The notes: a model not told the origin generated them from the sequence alone. 49,145 nt of DNA from Deltaproteobacteria bacterium (GCA_015228875.1 JADGCS010000020.1:1-49145); one strand, 5' to 3'. Positions 25,063 to 34,133 are shown, numbered from the stretch's first letter. A program made the numbers and translations.

Positions 25063-25130
25063 ACCAACCACGAATTACGAACTACCAAATACCATCAGCC
25101 ATATCAGTCCGAAGGGCTGATATGGCTGAT
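25063..25130. repeat. Repeat G, copy 1: conserved 25-mer plus hairpin
   Basis: ACCAACCACGAATTACGAAC... (25063-25087) followed by a 14-bp perfect hairpin, ATCAGCCATATCAG/CTGATATGGCTGAT (25094-25130). The hairpin overlaps the prfB stop codon and may serve as its terminator. Copy 2 at 34018 has the same 25-mer but a different stem. Confidence 0.85.
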
Positions 25131-26208
25131 CAGAAATTCCTTGATAAAGTCCTTTAAGTCCCCGTCGAGTACCTTTTGTGTCTGGGTTGTCTCAAAGCCG
25201 GTGCGATGATCCTTGACCATCTGGTAGGGGTGTAACACATAAGAGCGGATCTGCGACCCCCACGCGATGTCCTTTTTATTGTCTTCTACTTTTTGTTTTT
25301 CGCCCTTTCGTTTTTCTGCCTCCATCTCAAAGAGGCGCGCCTTTCATATTTTTGTGGCTGTTTCCCTGTTTTGATGCTGCGATCGTTCTGTCTGGCAGCG
25401 CACCACGATCCCCGTGGGTTTATGTCCCAGTCTCACAGCTGATGATGTTTTGTTGACCTTTTGCCCTCCGGCCCCGCCCGCTCGCATCGCTGTAAATTCG
25501 ACGTCTTCGGGGTTGATGGTGATGTCGATGTCATCATCAATTTGAGCGTGCACAAAGACCGAACAGAAAGAAGTGTGCCTGCGGTTGTTGGAGTCAAATG
25601 GTGAAATGCGCACAAGACGATGCACGCCGCTCTCCGCCTTGAGGTAGCCGTAGGCATAAGGCCCGTCTATCTGGAGGGTGACCGACCTGTACCCGGCGCC
25701 GTCACCCTCTGTGTAATCGATGATATGGGACTTGAAACCGTTCGTCTCGGCATAGCGCAGATACATGCGGCAGAGCATGTCGGCCCAGTCACACGATTCT
25801 GTCCCGCCGGCACCGGCGTTGATAGATATGTAAACACCGTTGGGATCCAGTTCTCCCGCAAGCATTTTGTCGAGTTGCGTTTTTTCGATTTTGTTTTGTG
25901 CGTCTGCGATGGCTGTTTCGAGCTCTTTTGCTGTCTCGACCTCTGGTGATTCTTCGTAAAATCCGATCAGGACCTCGATGTCATCGATGGATTTTGTAAG
26001 ATTATAAAAAAGATCCAGCTGGTTTTTTATGGTCTCGAGTTTTTTGAGGGTGGCCTTTGCCTCTGCCGCATCCTGCCAGAAAGTTTCTTTTAAGGTATCC
26101 TGTTCGAGTGATTTTTTTTGATCTTCTTGTTTGTCGACGTCAAAGTGACCTCCGCAGTTTCTGGGTTTCGCTGACAAGATTTTTGTATTCGTTTTTAAAG
26201 TCTGCCAT
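25104..26208 (-). CDS. prfB: Peptide chain release factor 2 with programmed frameshift and a second in-frame UGA
   Basis: Recognises UGA and UAA and releases the finished chain. ATG 26208 starts 22 codons ([18 protein letters not shown], then RRSL), ending in CTT TGA C, the classical site for +1 frameshifting. The second frame continues [15 protein letters not shown] to the end. Domain landmarks: the tripeptide-type SPF motif in [10 protein letters not shown] (UGA recognition) and GGQ in [16 protein letters not shown]. After NRETATKI the frame has TGA (25346-25344) where other RF2 proteins have Met or Leu. It then continues in the same frame with [18 protein letters not shown] to [14 protein letters not shown] and the normal RF2 end. 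Total length would be 367 residues, against 365 in E. coli. The UGA would remove about 80 residues, so it is either a sequence error, a nonsense mutation or a readthrough site. Confidence 0.93.
26140..26154 (-). promoter_or_regulatory. RF2 programmed +1 frameshift site
   Basis: Minus strand reads CGG AGG TCA CTT TGA C. An SD-like CGGAGG sits just upstream of the slippery CTT and the UGA stop codon (26142-26140). When RF2 is scarce the ribosome slips +1 and makes full-length RF2. Confidence 0.95.
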
Positions 26209-26245
26209 TTGATTATTTCAGGGATGATCCCTGAGTCCTTTATCT

Positions 26246-26403
26246 TGGGAGTCTGTCGGGCAACCCCCTGTTTCTCCGGAAGTTTGAAAATTTTGCCGCT
26301 TACAAAATATTTCAAACCCTGAAAAATCATGTCTTTACGTTTTGTCACGGGACATGATTTTTCAGGACTCCTCCGAAACAGGGGATTGCCCGACAGACTC
26401 CCA
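26246..26403 (+). repeat. Element C, copy 3
   Basis: 158 bp between lnt and prfB. Outer arms TGGGAGTCTGTCGGGCAACC and complement (one mismatch), with the same two inner hairpins as the other copies and the same orientation as copy 2. Confidence 0.93.
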
Positions 26404-26413
26404 GGTTTATATG

Positions 26414-28018
26414 TTAAAATTCGATCTTCACCGGTCCAAGGGCGCATTTAACAAGGGTGTAAAGAAAGATCAACAGGCACAGGGAGACCACAGAGAGGGT
26501 CCAGCCGTCCCCCTTGCGGGTATAGTATGTATCGGCCGTTTCGATTTTGAGATTTTTGAGCAGATAGCTTGTTTTAAAAGGCTCAATGTGTGCCATCACG
26601 GCACCCCGCGGGTTGATAATCGCTGTGACCCCCGTGTTTGTTGATCTGGCCAGATACCTTCTGTTTTCCAGTGCCCTGAATTGTGAAAAGACCAGATGCT
26701 GATATTGGGCCGAGGTGTCTTCGTACCAGGCATCGTTTGTATAGTTGACAAGCACGTCCGCCTTTTGGAGCGCCCACTGCCGTGAGTATTCTGGAAAAAT
26801 ATCTTCAAAGCAGATTAAGGAACCAAAGTTTAAATTGTTGACCCTGAAAAGCGTGAATGCTTTCCCCGGATCAAACTCTCCCACACCCTGTGTCAGGCCC
26901 TCCATAAAGCCAAAAATGGATTTGTAGGGCAGGTATTCTCCAAAGGGAACGAGGTGGATTTTGTTATAGAAAGCCTTCATGTCCGCATTTTTGTCCGCAA
27001 AGACAACAGAGTTGTAGAGAGCGATTTTATTTTTGTTGTGTTCCGAAACAATGGCCCCGAAAAAAAAGGGTGTGGCGAGCTGTTCTTTGTCCAGAAATTT
27101 TTCTTTGGCAAAGGTTTCGAGCCTTAAACCAAAGGGGTACGATGTCTCCGGCCAGATCACGAGCTCTGCCTGATCTTTAACGGCAGTGCTTGCAAGTTTA
27201 AGATAGGCCCCGAGGTTGTCCTGCGCCATGAACGGGTCCCATTTTTGATCCTGTGGAATGTTGCCCTGAATCAGCGCAAGGGTGATGCTGTTTTTTGACT
27301 GTTTGCTTGTTTCATAATGTCGAACAGAGAGAAAACTGACATAAAGAGACAACACCACAAGAACAAAGACAACCAGAAAACGGGAGATCATTTTATCGAC
27401 CTGTCGGCGGTAAACAAAGTGCAGCAGGCCGTCGGCAAATAGCCCGTTGATGAGATAAATAAAAAAACCAAGGCCGAAGACGCCGGTTGTATCCACCCAC
27501 TGAAAAAAATGAATCCATTGTCCCTGTGAGTAGGGGGGAAGACCCCAGGGAAGGCCGTAAAAAGGGTAATGGGTGAGGATCACATCGTGGGTTGTCATGA
27601 AGAGGGGCAGAATAACAAAGAACGGTATTTTGACATGATTGTTGACCCAGCTTGCAAACCCGAGCAGCAGCGCAAAGACAAGACTCAAAATAATAAAAAG
27701 AAATGTCATGACCCCAAAGGCCTGAAAAAAATACAGGCCTCCGTATTTGATCATGGCTGTAAGCAGCCAGTAGAGCAGACCATAATGAAAAACCATGCTG
27801 CTGATAAAACAAAGAATGATCTTGTGCTTTAAACGGCTGCGGTGAATTCCGAGGACGAGAGGGATAAGGTGAAACCATGCCAGAAAGCCAAGGTCCGGGA
27901 AATAGTAGCCGAAAAAAACAAAGGGATGCATTAAAAAAGAGGCAACGCCCGTGAGAAAGACGGCGTTTAAGGACGACTGTGTGAATATTTTTTCTTTGTA
28001 GGTGTTTATATCTCTCAA
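26414..28018 (-). CDS. lnt: Apolipoprotein N-acyltransferase
   Basis: Inner-membrane enzyme adding the third acyl chain to lipoproteins, needed for export to the outer membrane by Lol. 534 residues, usual about 500-540. An N-terminal block of about six membrane helices is followed by the nitrilase domain with catalytic Glu ([11 protein letters not shown], about 289), Lys ([15 protein letters not shown], about 355) and Cys ([13 protein letters not shown], about 403), and a last membrane helix near the end. It fits the many lipoproteins in this window (two Pal, TPR lipoprotein). It follows ybeY on the same strand. Confidence 0.96.
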   Translation of the reverse strand: MRDINTYKEKIFTQSSLNAVFLTGVASFLMHPFVFFGYYFPDLGFLAWFHLIPLVLGIHRSRLKHKIILCFISSMVFHYGLLYWLLTAMIKYGGLYFFQAFGVMTFLFIILSLVFALLLGFASWVNNHVKIPFFVILPLFMTTHDVILTHYPFYGLPWGLPPYSQGQWIHFFQWVDTTGVFGLGFFIYLINGLFADGLLHFVYRRQVDKMISRFLVVFVLVVLSLYVSFLSVRHYETSKQSKNSITLALIQGNIPQDQKWDPFMAQDNLGAYLKLASTAVKDQAELVIWPETSYPFGLRLETFAKEKFLDKEQLATPFFFGAIVSEHNKNKIALYNSVVFADKNADMKAFYNKIHLVPFGEYLPYKSIFGFMEGLTQGVGEFDPGKAFTLFRVNNLNFGSLICFEDIFPEYSRQWALQKADVLVNYTNDAWYEDTSAQYQHLVFSQFRALENRRYLARSTNTGVTAIINPRGAVMAHIEPFKTSYLLKNLKIETADTYYTRKGDGWTLSVVSLCLLIFLYTLVKCALGPVKIEF

Positions 28019-28019
28019 T

Positions 28020-28125
28020 CTAGTCCTTCGACAGTTTAATTTTTCCCTTCAATATCGCTCAGGACTAGTGCTGAGCATATAATTACTTTCATAAAGAGAA
28101 AGTAATTATATTGTCGAAGCACTAG
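28020..28125. repeat. Inverted-repeat element with two inner hairpins
   Basis: Outer arms CTAGTCCTTCGACAG (28020-28034) and TTGTCGAAGCACTAG (28111-28125) pair at 13 of 15 positions. Inside are GCTCAG...CTGAGC (28057-28076) and ATATAATTACTTTC...GAAAGTAATTATAT (28077-28111). It occupies the entire gap between ybeY and lnt. Confidence 0.85.
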
Positions 28126-28604
28126 TTTCTTGGAGCTGATTTGTAAAGCTTGCAGAAGACGGCCCTTTCGATGGCCTGCATTTTTTTTTCTTGTGCTTTA
28201 CCTGCGTGATCGTAACCCAGGAGATGCAGGAGGGAGTGGGTGATCAAAAACAGGACCTCTCTTGACAGGCTTGTTTTTGTGACCATTGCCTGTTTCTTTA
28301 CCGCGTCGAGATTAACAAGGACGTCTCCCAAAAACCTGTTGTTGAAAAAAGAAGGTCTGCCGGCTTTGCGCGGCGGTGTGTTGATTTGCGGAAAACTTAA
28401 CACATCGGTTGTTTTGTTTTTGTTCATGAACTTTTTATTCTGTTTTTTCATGAACGCGTCCGTAACCAGCGTGATTTCTATACCCGCATTTTTGAGACCC
28501 AGCAAAGCGACCACCTTTTTAACGTTTTTCTTTAAATAAGGGAGAGATATTACTATTACTGGGCGGCTGTAATGGCTGATGATGTGAATTTTTTCTTTCT
28601 GCAT
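28122..28604 (-). CDS. ybeY: Endoribonuclease YbeY
   Basis: Zinc-dependent RNase for 16S rRNA 3'-end maturation and ribosome quality control. 160 residues from ATG 28604. The zinc motif THSLLHLLGYDH is present, with TTDVLSFPQI and LGDVLVNLDAV before it. The upstream-most ATG (28709) would add 35 residues lying wholly inside the HD-domain gene, so 28604 is preferred; the 5' end still overlaps that gene by 86 nt. It has the first-position Ser in place of Gly in HSLLH (usual HGxLH). Confidence 0.93.
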   Translation of the reverse strand: MQKEKIHIISHYSRPVIVISLPYLKKNVKKVVALLGLKNAGIEITLVTDAFMKKQNKKFMNKNKTTDVLSFPQINTPPRKAGRPSFFNNRFLGDVLVNLDAVKKQAMVTKTSLSREVLFLITHSLLHLLGYDHAGKAQEKKMQAIERAVFCKLYKSAPRN

Positions 28605-30936
28605 TTTTATTGTTGTCTGTTGCTCCAAGATTAAGTTTTTGCCCGGTCTCCGGGTATTCGACCCGTTGATGATAGATACTGACAAGTATTTTGACAAAGG
28701 CATCCACAATGAGATGAAGGTCTCTTAATGTAAGATCGCATTCGTCCAACTGTCCATCGACAAAGTGAGCGTTGAGGAGTTTTTCGACCTGCACCCTGAT
28801 TTTTTGCGGGGATTTGTCGGACATGGATCTGACGGCGGCCTCGATGGTGTCTGCAAGCATCACCACACCTGCCTCACGGGTCTGCGGCTTTGGCCCCTTG
28901 TAGCGGTAGCTTCTTTCGTCTATTTTGTTTTTTTCCTGAGTCGAGTGACTGCTGGCCTTTTGAAAAAAGTAGCCGATGAGTTTGGTTCCCTGATGCTGGG
29001 GGATAAAATCAGCGATGACGGACGGCAGATTGTATTCTTTGGCCATTTCGAGCCCTTCCTTAACGTGGGACTCCACGATCAGTGCGCTCATTGAGGGGGC
29101 CAGGGTATCATGGGGGTTGTGGTTTTTTTGATTTTCGATGAAGTAGACAGGTTTCTTCATTTTTCCGATGTCGTGATAGTAGCTGGCAACCCTTGCGAGA
29201 AGAGAGTTGCCGCCGATGGCCCGTGTGCCTGTCTCGGCGAGTGTGCCGACAAGCTGGCTGTGCAGGTAGGTTCCCGGCGATCTGACGATCATTTCACGCA
29301 ACAGCGGGTGGTTCATATTGGCGAGTTCCAAAAGCTGGATGTTTGTTGTGTAATTAAAAACCGCTTCCATGATGGGAGAGACTGCCAGCAGCGTCAGCGA
29401 GGCAAAGACACCGGCGAGAAATGCAAAAAAACAGTTAACAAACACGGGTTGTGCGTTGATGGCCGACGAAGAGGACGCCGTATTGATGACAAACAGGCAA
29501 AGCACAATGATTGTATTGATAAGACCGAGGTACAGTCCCCTCCTGAGAACGGTGGAGCGTTTCTCTACCCCCCCGATCAGATAGGCTCCAAAGAGGGAGC
29601 TTAAGAAATAGTATGCAGTCAGCTGATAGTTTTGTTCGAGAAACAGTCCCGAAAAAAAACTTAAAACAATGCAGAAGACAAGCGTGATCACAGGATTAAG
29701 AATAAACCTGACGAGCATGACCCCGGCGGCGATGGGGATGGCATAATAGAGGGTGGTGATTTCAAGGTTGAAGGGGACTGAATCCTGTACACTGCTGCCG
29801 ATAAAGCTGCCCAGCCTTAAGATGGCGAGAAACAGGATAAGAACCAGCCCAAGAAAGTTGAGATCCTTTCGTGTGGGTTTAAATGTTTTTAAACCCTTGA
29901 ATGCAAACAAATACACAATGAGCAGGGTAGACAGGACGAGACAAAAGACCCCCAGAAACTTGACCATGATACTGGTCTGCAGCCTGGCCTTTCTGATGCC
30001 GTCCAGGATGGTGATGTGTCTTTGTTCGTAACGATCTCCGTTACGAATGATGATCTGCCCCTTTTGAAGTTTGTAGATGATGCTTTGCACGTTGTCTCGG
30101 GCCCTTGTTTTTCTTGAGTCGGTTTCTGTGGCATCGAACGTGACGTTGATCTTTAACATTTGAGGCACAACAACAAGGGCCTTCTTGATGGTCTCCGGCG
30201 AGATGAAATCGAGATTTGTTTGTTTTTGAATGGTGGGCAGCGCCGTTTTTTTATAGGTGCCCTGTGCTTCTTCGAGACTTAAAAAATTTGAGAAGTCATT
30301 GATAGGGTCTTCGCTGAGCCTGCCATCATTTTCATCGATGATTTTAAGCAGGATCCCGTTGTCTTTTCTTAAAAGGAGTTCGGCCTTGTCCAGGATAACG
30401 GGTCTTTTTTGGATGGGATCGGTGAGGGCTGTCAGTGTTTTTTCGAGTTCTTCTGAAAATTCGAGTTTTCGGACGGTGTTGTAGCCCTCATCGTTAAGGA
30501 CCTGTTCGAGATTTAACAGAAAGTTCTGGCGCAGGGTTGATTCCTGCTCTTCTGTAAGTTTTGACTCGGTTGATTCTTGTTCCTTGTTAAGATAGCTTGA
30601 GAGTTCTTCTCGTGCCTTTGCAAAACTTTCCAGGATTTTTTGTTTTCTTGTTTTGGCAAGATTGGTGTCGAATTTGTAGACGGAGAGCGATTTTTTTTCG
30701 GCATCCTGTTTTAAGGTTTCTGTGGCCTGTGTGTCTGTGATTTCGTAATTTTTGTCTGCACGGATATCCTGCGAGGCAATACTCCCCTCGTGGATGTTGG
30801 ACGGGAGACGATCGATGTAAAGGACCATCAGGGCGGTGACCGAGAGCGAGAGGAGCAGCACAAAAAGCAGGCTGACGGCCTTTTGTCCATTTTCTTTTAT
30901 TTTCTGCGCGGCCTTGTGTTTTTTTGTTTCGAGCAT
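28519..30936 (-). CDS. 7TMR-HDED membrane HD phosphodiesterase (PgpH-like)
   Basis: 805 residues. One N-terminal membrane helix, an extracytoplasmic region of about 260 residues (the 7TMR-HDED type), seven membrane helices around 335-530, then a cytosolic HD domain with the metal-binding YYHDIGKMKKP near 585 and a His near residue 655 (DFIPQHQGT). PgpH relatives hydrolyse c-di-AMP. It lies between phoH and ybeY, the standard neighbourhood of this family. The C-terminal tail (residues after about 755, QKLNLGATDNNKNAERKNS) is low complexity and overlaps ybeY. Confidence 0.92.
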   Translation of the reverse strand: MLETKKHKAAQKIKENGQKAVSLLFVLLLSLSVTALMVLYIDRLPSNIHEGSIASQDIRADKNYEITDTQATETLKQDAEKKSLSVYKFDTNLAKTRKQKILESFAKAREELSSYLNKEQESTESKLTEEQESTLRQNFLLNLEQVLNDEGYNTVRKLEFSEELEKTLTALTDPIQKRPVILDKAELLLRKDNGILLKIIDENDGRLSEDPINDFSNFLSLEEAQGTYKKTALPTIQKQTNLDFISPETIKKALVVVPQMLKINVTFDATETDSRKTRARDNVQSIIYKLQKGQIIIRNGDRYEQRHITILDGIRKARLQTSIMVKFLGVFCLVLSTLLIVYLFAFKGLKTFKPTRKDLNFLGLVLILFLAILRLGSFIGSSVQDSVPFNLEITTLYYAIPIAAGVMLVRFILNPVITLVFCIVLSFFSGLFLEQNYQLTAYYFLSSLFGAYLIGGVEKRSTVLRRGLYLGLINTIIVLCLFVINTASSSSAINAQPVFVNCFFAFLAGVFASLTLLAVSPIMEAVFNYTTNIQLLELANMNHPLLREMIVRSPGTYLHSQLVGTLAETGTRAIGGNSLLARVASYYHDIGKMKKPVYFIENQKNHNPHDTLAPSMSALIVESHVKEGLEMAKEYNLPSVIADFIPQHQGTKLIGYFFQKASSHSTQEKNKIDERSYRYKGPKPQTREAGVVMLADTIEAAVRSMSDKSPQKIRVQVEKLLNAHFVDGQLDECDLTLRDLHLIVDAFVKILVSIYHQRVEYPETGQKLNLGATDNNKNAERKNSHHQPLQPPSNSNISPLFKEKR

Positions 30937-30972
30937 TGTCTGTTGTTATCCCTTCGTGGTCTAAAAGATTTC

Positions 30973-31953
30973 TTACGGAATCCTTTGGGCCTTTTCGTAC
31001 GCAGTAATAATTTTGGCAACCAGCGGGTGTCTCACCACATCGGACACATCAAACTGGTGGGTGTAAATCCCGTCGATATTTGCCAGTATCTTTAATGCCT
31101 GGATCAGTCCGGATTTTGTGTCCTTGGGGAGGTCGATCTGGGTGATGTCTCCGGTGATGACGGCCGTGCAGTTATCACCAAGTCGTGTCAAAAACATTTT
31201 CATTTGTTCACGGGTGCAGTTTTGCGCCTCGTCGAGGATGACATAACTGTTGTTAAGGGTGCGGCCTCGCATGAACGCGATGGGGGCGATTTCGATTTGT
31301 CCGCTTGTCAGCATTTTTTCGACTCGTTCGTAATCGATCATCTCGTGCAGGGCATCCATAAGAGGTCTTAAATAGGGGTCCACTTTTTCTGCGAGATCGC
31401 CGGGTAAAAACCCCAGTTTTTCACCGGCCTCGACAGCCGGCCGTGTGAGAATGATGTGGTCCACGTCCCCTTTGAGCAGCTTGTTAACGCCTACGGCCAT
31501 GGCGAGGTAGGTTTTGCCTGTGCCGGCGGGACCCACACCAAAGACAAGGTCGTATTCTTTGATGGCATCGACGTATTTTTTTTGTCCGAGGGTCCTTGGA
31601 TAAATTTGTTTCTTTGAGGAAATGACGGGTTGCTGATGCAGGATTGACTTGAGATCGGCGGTGTTGTCCTGTTTGCATATCCTGATGCTGTCTTGCACAT
31701 CCTTTGTTGAAATATTGCCCCCTGCTGCAGCAAGATCCTTAAGATACTGCAGGCATTTCCCTGCCATTTCTATTTGTTCTTTTGTCCCCTCGATTGTAAC
31801 ATCGCTGCCGCGGCTTTTGATTGTTGCGGGTATGTTAAGTTCGAGTGTTTTAAGGTGCGCATCTGCGGGACCCAAAACTTGAAGGGCCCACTCGTTTTTT
31901 TCCAGACTGACAGTGTGGGATTGTATTGTTTTGAGAGGTTGTTTTTGCTGCAT
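30973..31953 (-). CDS. phoH: PhoH-like ATPase (YbeZ)
   Basis: Cytosolic P-loop ATPase of the PhoH/YbeZ group, working with YbeY in rRNA processing. 326 residues from ATG 31953: GPAGTGKTYLAMAVGV (Walker A, about 130-145), ILTRPAVEAGEKLGFLPGD, and YVILDEAQNCTREQMKMFLT (Walker B). An N-terminal KH-like region precedes. The frame stays open upstream to 32109, but those 52 codons are element A sequence with no start signal, so they are excluded. Confidence 0.95.
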   Translation of the reverse strand: MQQKQPLKTIQSHTVSLEKNEWALQVLGPADAHLKTLELNIPATIKSRGSDVTIEGTKEQIEMAGKCLQYLKDLAAAGGNISTKDVQDSIRICKQDNTADLKSILHQQPVISSKKQIYPRTLGQKKYVDAIKEYDLVFGVGPAGTGKTYLAMAVGVNKLLKGDVDHIILTRPAVEAGEKLGFLPGDLAEKVDPYLRPLMDALHEMIDYERVEKMLTSGQIEIAPIAFMRGRTLNNSYVILDEAQNCTREQMKMFLTRLGDNCTAVITGDITQIDLPKDTKSGLIQALKILANIDGIYTHQFDVSDVVRHPLVAKIITAYEKAQRIP

Positions 31954-31962
31954 GGTATTATT

Positions 31963-32097
31963 AGAACCTTGGAAGGTTTTTTCTACGCGTTTCGGCATCA
32001 ATTTTTGCATGGTGTCCGCCCGCGTAGTGTCTGGCGCATAGCGCCAAACATGAAACCCTTCATGTTTGATCGCAATGCACTCCGCTTTATGCGGGTT
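31963..32097 (+). repeat. Dispersed element A, copy 4
   Basis: Single-unit A module (AGAACCTTGGAAGGTT, CTACGCG, TGGCGCATAGCGCCA, ACATGAAACCCTTCATGT, CCGCTTTATGCGG). It fills the whole gap between yjbQ and phoH, antisense to both. On the minus strand it is open in the phoH frame. Confidence 0.92.
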
Positions 32098-32108
32098 GTG
32101 GGGAGCCA

Positions 32109-32555
32109 TTATCTTGCCCCCTGTCCTCCTTGTGCTGCCGGAGCATCTCCCATGACGGAGATCACAAATTCACGCCGACCGGGTGAGGGATCAAAATCCA
32201 GCGCAATGATATCATGAAAGGGCGATGTTAAGAGGCGCCCCTGGTCAAAGGCCAGCGTTAACGAAAGACCCACCGTTGCCGCCATGTGGTGAAAACAGTT
32301 TGCCCCGGTGTGCGAGCGTCGGCTGAGCTTTGTCTTGTCGGCAGATTCAAATTGTGCCTGAATGTGATGAAGGTATTCTTTCTGCAGTTCGGGGTCATTT
32401 TCCATGGTCATGACAGCCGTGGTCCCTTGAGTGGAGATGATGTGGACAAGACCGCTTTTGATTTTAGAATCGCCAAGGCAGCGCTTAACATCGTGGGTGA
32501 GGTTGAGAACCGCCGGAGAACCCTTTGCGTTTAAATAAGCCTTTTGTGAAAACAC
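32109..32555 (-). CDS. YjbQ/UPF0047 family protein
   Basis: 148 residues of the YjbQ family (annotated in some genomes as secondary thiamine-phosphate synthase). Conserved blocks: IISTQGTTAVMTMENDP, RRSHTGANCFHHMAATVG, GRREFVISVMGDAP; the usual C-terminal Arg/Gly end follows. Family length 130-150. It precedes phoH on the same strand, separated by element A copy 4. Confidence 0.9.
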   Translation of the reverse strand: MFSQKAYLNAKGSPAVLNLTHDVKRCLGDSKIKSGLVHIISTQGTTAVMTMENDPELQKEYLHHIQAQFESADKTKLSRRSHTGANCFHHMAATVGLSLTLAFDQGRLLTSPFHDIIALDFDPSPGRREFVISVMGDAPAAQGGQGAR

Positions 32556-32708
32556 CTCCTTATTTTAGTAGGATTTAGATCGGGGGGCAACTGATGTTTT
32601 GGGATACAAGGCCTTGATAACACAGGCGTATTTTTGGAGGCGCGCATCTTGTTGATATTATTGATGTTAATTAATGTTGTGGCTTGGGCTTGGTGCCATG
32701 GGTGCCAT

Positions 32709-32937
32709 GTACCTGGTACCTCACTGGTACCTCACCAAACAAGGGCAGAGCACGGGAAATCCTTGCGTTCCTGCGGATACGCCCGACGGAAACAGCTGCA
32801 AACATGGCAATGACAGCGGACAACATATACTTCCTGACTGATGTACATGTTGTCGGGCTTAGGTCCTCGTCACTACAGGATTTCCCGTGCTCTGCCCTTG
32901 TTTCCCTGTTTGAGCTGTACCATCAGGTACCACGTAC
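32709..32937. repeat. Element D, copy 1 (163-bp core, extended stem)
   Basis: Core 32739-32901 with arms CAAGGGCAGAGCACGGGAAA... and complement (24 bp perfect), inner pairing CGCCCGAC/GTCGGGC. The stem continues imperfectly outward through GTACCTGGTACC (32709) and GGTACCACGTAC (32926-32937). It lies in the 587-bp gap 32556-33142, whose first 150 bp hold no feature I can name apart from a TGGTACCTCAC direct repeat. Confidence 0.9.
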
Positions 32938-32982
32938 AAAAAAAAACAATCTATCCGCAATTCTCGCAAAAAAGCCACCGAT

Positions 32983-33072
32983 AAGAACCTTAGAAGGTTT
33001 TTTTATACGCGTTTCAGCAACAATGTTTTTTGAGCGGCCAATCCGCGTAGTATTGCCCGCTTTGTGCGCGTG
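32983..33072 (+). repeat. Dispersed element A, copy 5 (degenerate)
   Basis: AGAACCTTAGAAGGTTTTTTT, then TACGCGTTTCAGCAACAATG, a degraded middle and CGCGTAGTATTGCCCGCTTTGTGCG. It has lost the paired TGGCGC and ACATGAAA blocks. It lies 70 nt upstream of the transglycosylase ATG. Confidence 0.8.
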
Positions 33073-33142
33073 GTGTATAATGAGAGGGTCTTATGAGCGC
33101 CTCTTTGTAAGTGCCGGTAACCGAAAACAAGGGTTATGCAAG

Positions 33143-33841
33143 ATGAAAATAGTCTATAAGCCATTAGAATTAATAAAAAAAGAGCAGAAATCAACAGGGA
33201 CTCAAACCGGTAACTTTGATGACATGCTCAAACAGCACATCAGGTATTCCCGTGGCATAGAAAAACAACCTCTCCCAGACAAGCAATCGATTGACTCATC
33301 AGATGACGGGTGGTCTACCTTGAAAGATATTGACTCCGAATACTACGACAAGGGGATCAAAAAGAAGACCCTTGCCGAGTCCTTTTCGTCTCGTAATGGC
33401 GCAGATCTCGAAAAAAGGATTACCAAATACAAGCACCTTGTCGAGGCCAAGGCAAAAAAATACGGGCTTGATCCCAACCTGCTTGCGGGGCTTATCAGAC
33501 AAGAATCAAATTTTAACCCTTATGCCGTGAGTCATTGCGGTGCCATGGGTCTTGGCCAGATTATGCCGGAGACCGCAAGATATCTCGGCGTCAAAGACCC
33601 GTTTAATGCCGCCCAAAATCTGGATGCCAGCGCAAAATACCTTAAGGAACAGCTCGATAATTTTGGTGGAGACGTCAACAAGGCCCTTGCTGCTTATAAT
33701 GCGGGCCCCGGTGCCGTAAAAAAATACGGCGGCATCCCTCCCTTTACAGAGACACAAAACTATGTACGTGCGATTCGCAGCCACCGTTCACAAATCGCCG
33801 CACTCTCCATTTTTTCATCCGACAACAATAAAAAGGCGTGA
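33143..33841 (+). CDS. Lytic transglycosylase (SLT family)
   Basis: 232 residues. The C-terminal SLT domain has the catalytic Glu in LIRQESNFNPYAVS, then GAMGLGQIMPETARYLGV and ALAAYNAGPGAVKKYGG, ending in Tyr-Val-x-x-Ile. It would cleave the MurNAc-GlcNAc bond of peptidoglycan. ATG 33143 follows GGGTTATGCAAG with weak ribosome-binding sequence; the longer open frame upstream reads through elements D and A. There is no signal peptide, so export is unclear, as for some flagellar or secretion-system muramidases. Confidence 0.9.
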   Translation: MKIVYKPLELIKKEQKSTGTQTGNFDDMLKQHIRYSRGIEKQPLPDKQSIDSSDDGWSTLKDIDSEYYDKGIKKKTLAESFSSRNGADLEKRITKYKHLVEAKAKKYGLDPNLLAGLIRQESNFNPYAVSHCGAMGLGQIMPETARYLGVKDPFNAAQNLDASAKYLKEQLDNFGGDVNKALAAYNAGPGAVKKYGGIPPFTETQNYVRAIRSHRSQIAALSIFSSDNNKKA

Positions 33842-33858
33842 TCAACTGACATCAGCTT

Positions 33859-33980
33859 TAGTACTTCGATTCGCAAATACGGTAACGTAATTTGATTACC
33901 ATTGAATTAAATTTTTGCTCACTCAGTACTGAGTGCCGAGTGAATAAATATGTTGCCATATTTATGAATCGAGGTACTTA
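33859..33980. repeat. Inverted-repeat element with two inner hairpins
   Basis: Outer arms TTAGTACTTCGATTC (from 33859) and GAATCGAGGTACTTA (to 33980) enclose GGTAACGTAATTTGATTACC and the perfect palindrome CACTCAGTACTGAGTG. It is the same layout as element C with no shared sequence. Confidence 0.82.
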
Positions 33981-34017
33981 GCCCATCATCCTTTTTAACT
34001 GTCCACCATGATCCCCA

Positions 34018-34096
34018 ACCAACCACGAATTACGAACTACCAATGACCATCAGCCCCTTAATCAGCCCTTGGCTCAGGGCTGATTAAGGGGCTGAT
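34018..34096. repeat. Repeat G, copy 2
   Basis: Same 25-mer as at 25063 (ACCAACCACGAATTACGAAC...). It is then followed by a 20-bp perfect hairpin with a different stem, ATCAGCCCCTTAATCAGCCC (34049-34068) and complement (34077-34096), 37 nt before the PilZ gene. Confidence 0.87.
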
Positions 34097-34133
34097 TTGA
34101 CCTTTGGCACAAATTCGGGCATGATGGACGCGC

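Noticed and set aside
25344..25346. UGA reassigned to an amino acid in this organism
   Set aside because: prfB with its UGA-specific frameshift is present and other intact genes end in TGA, so the standard code applies.
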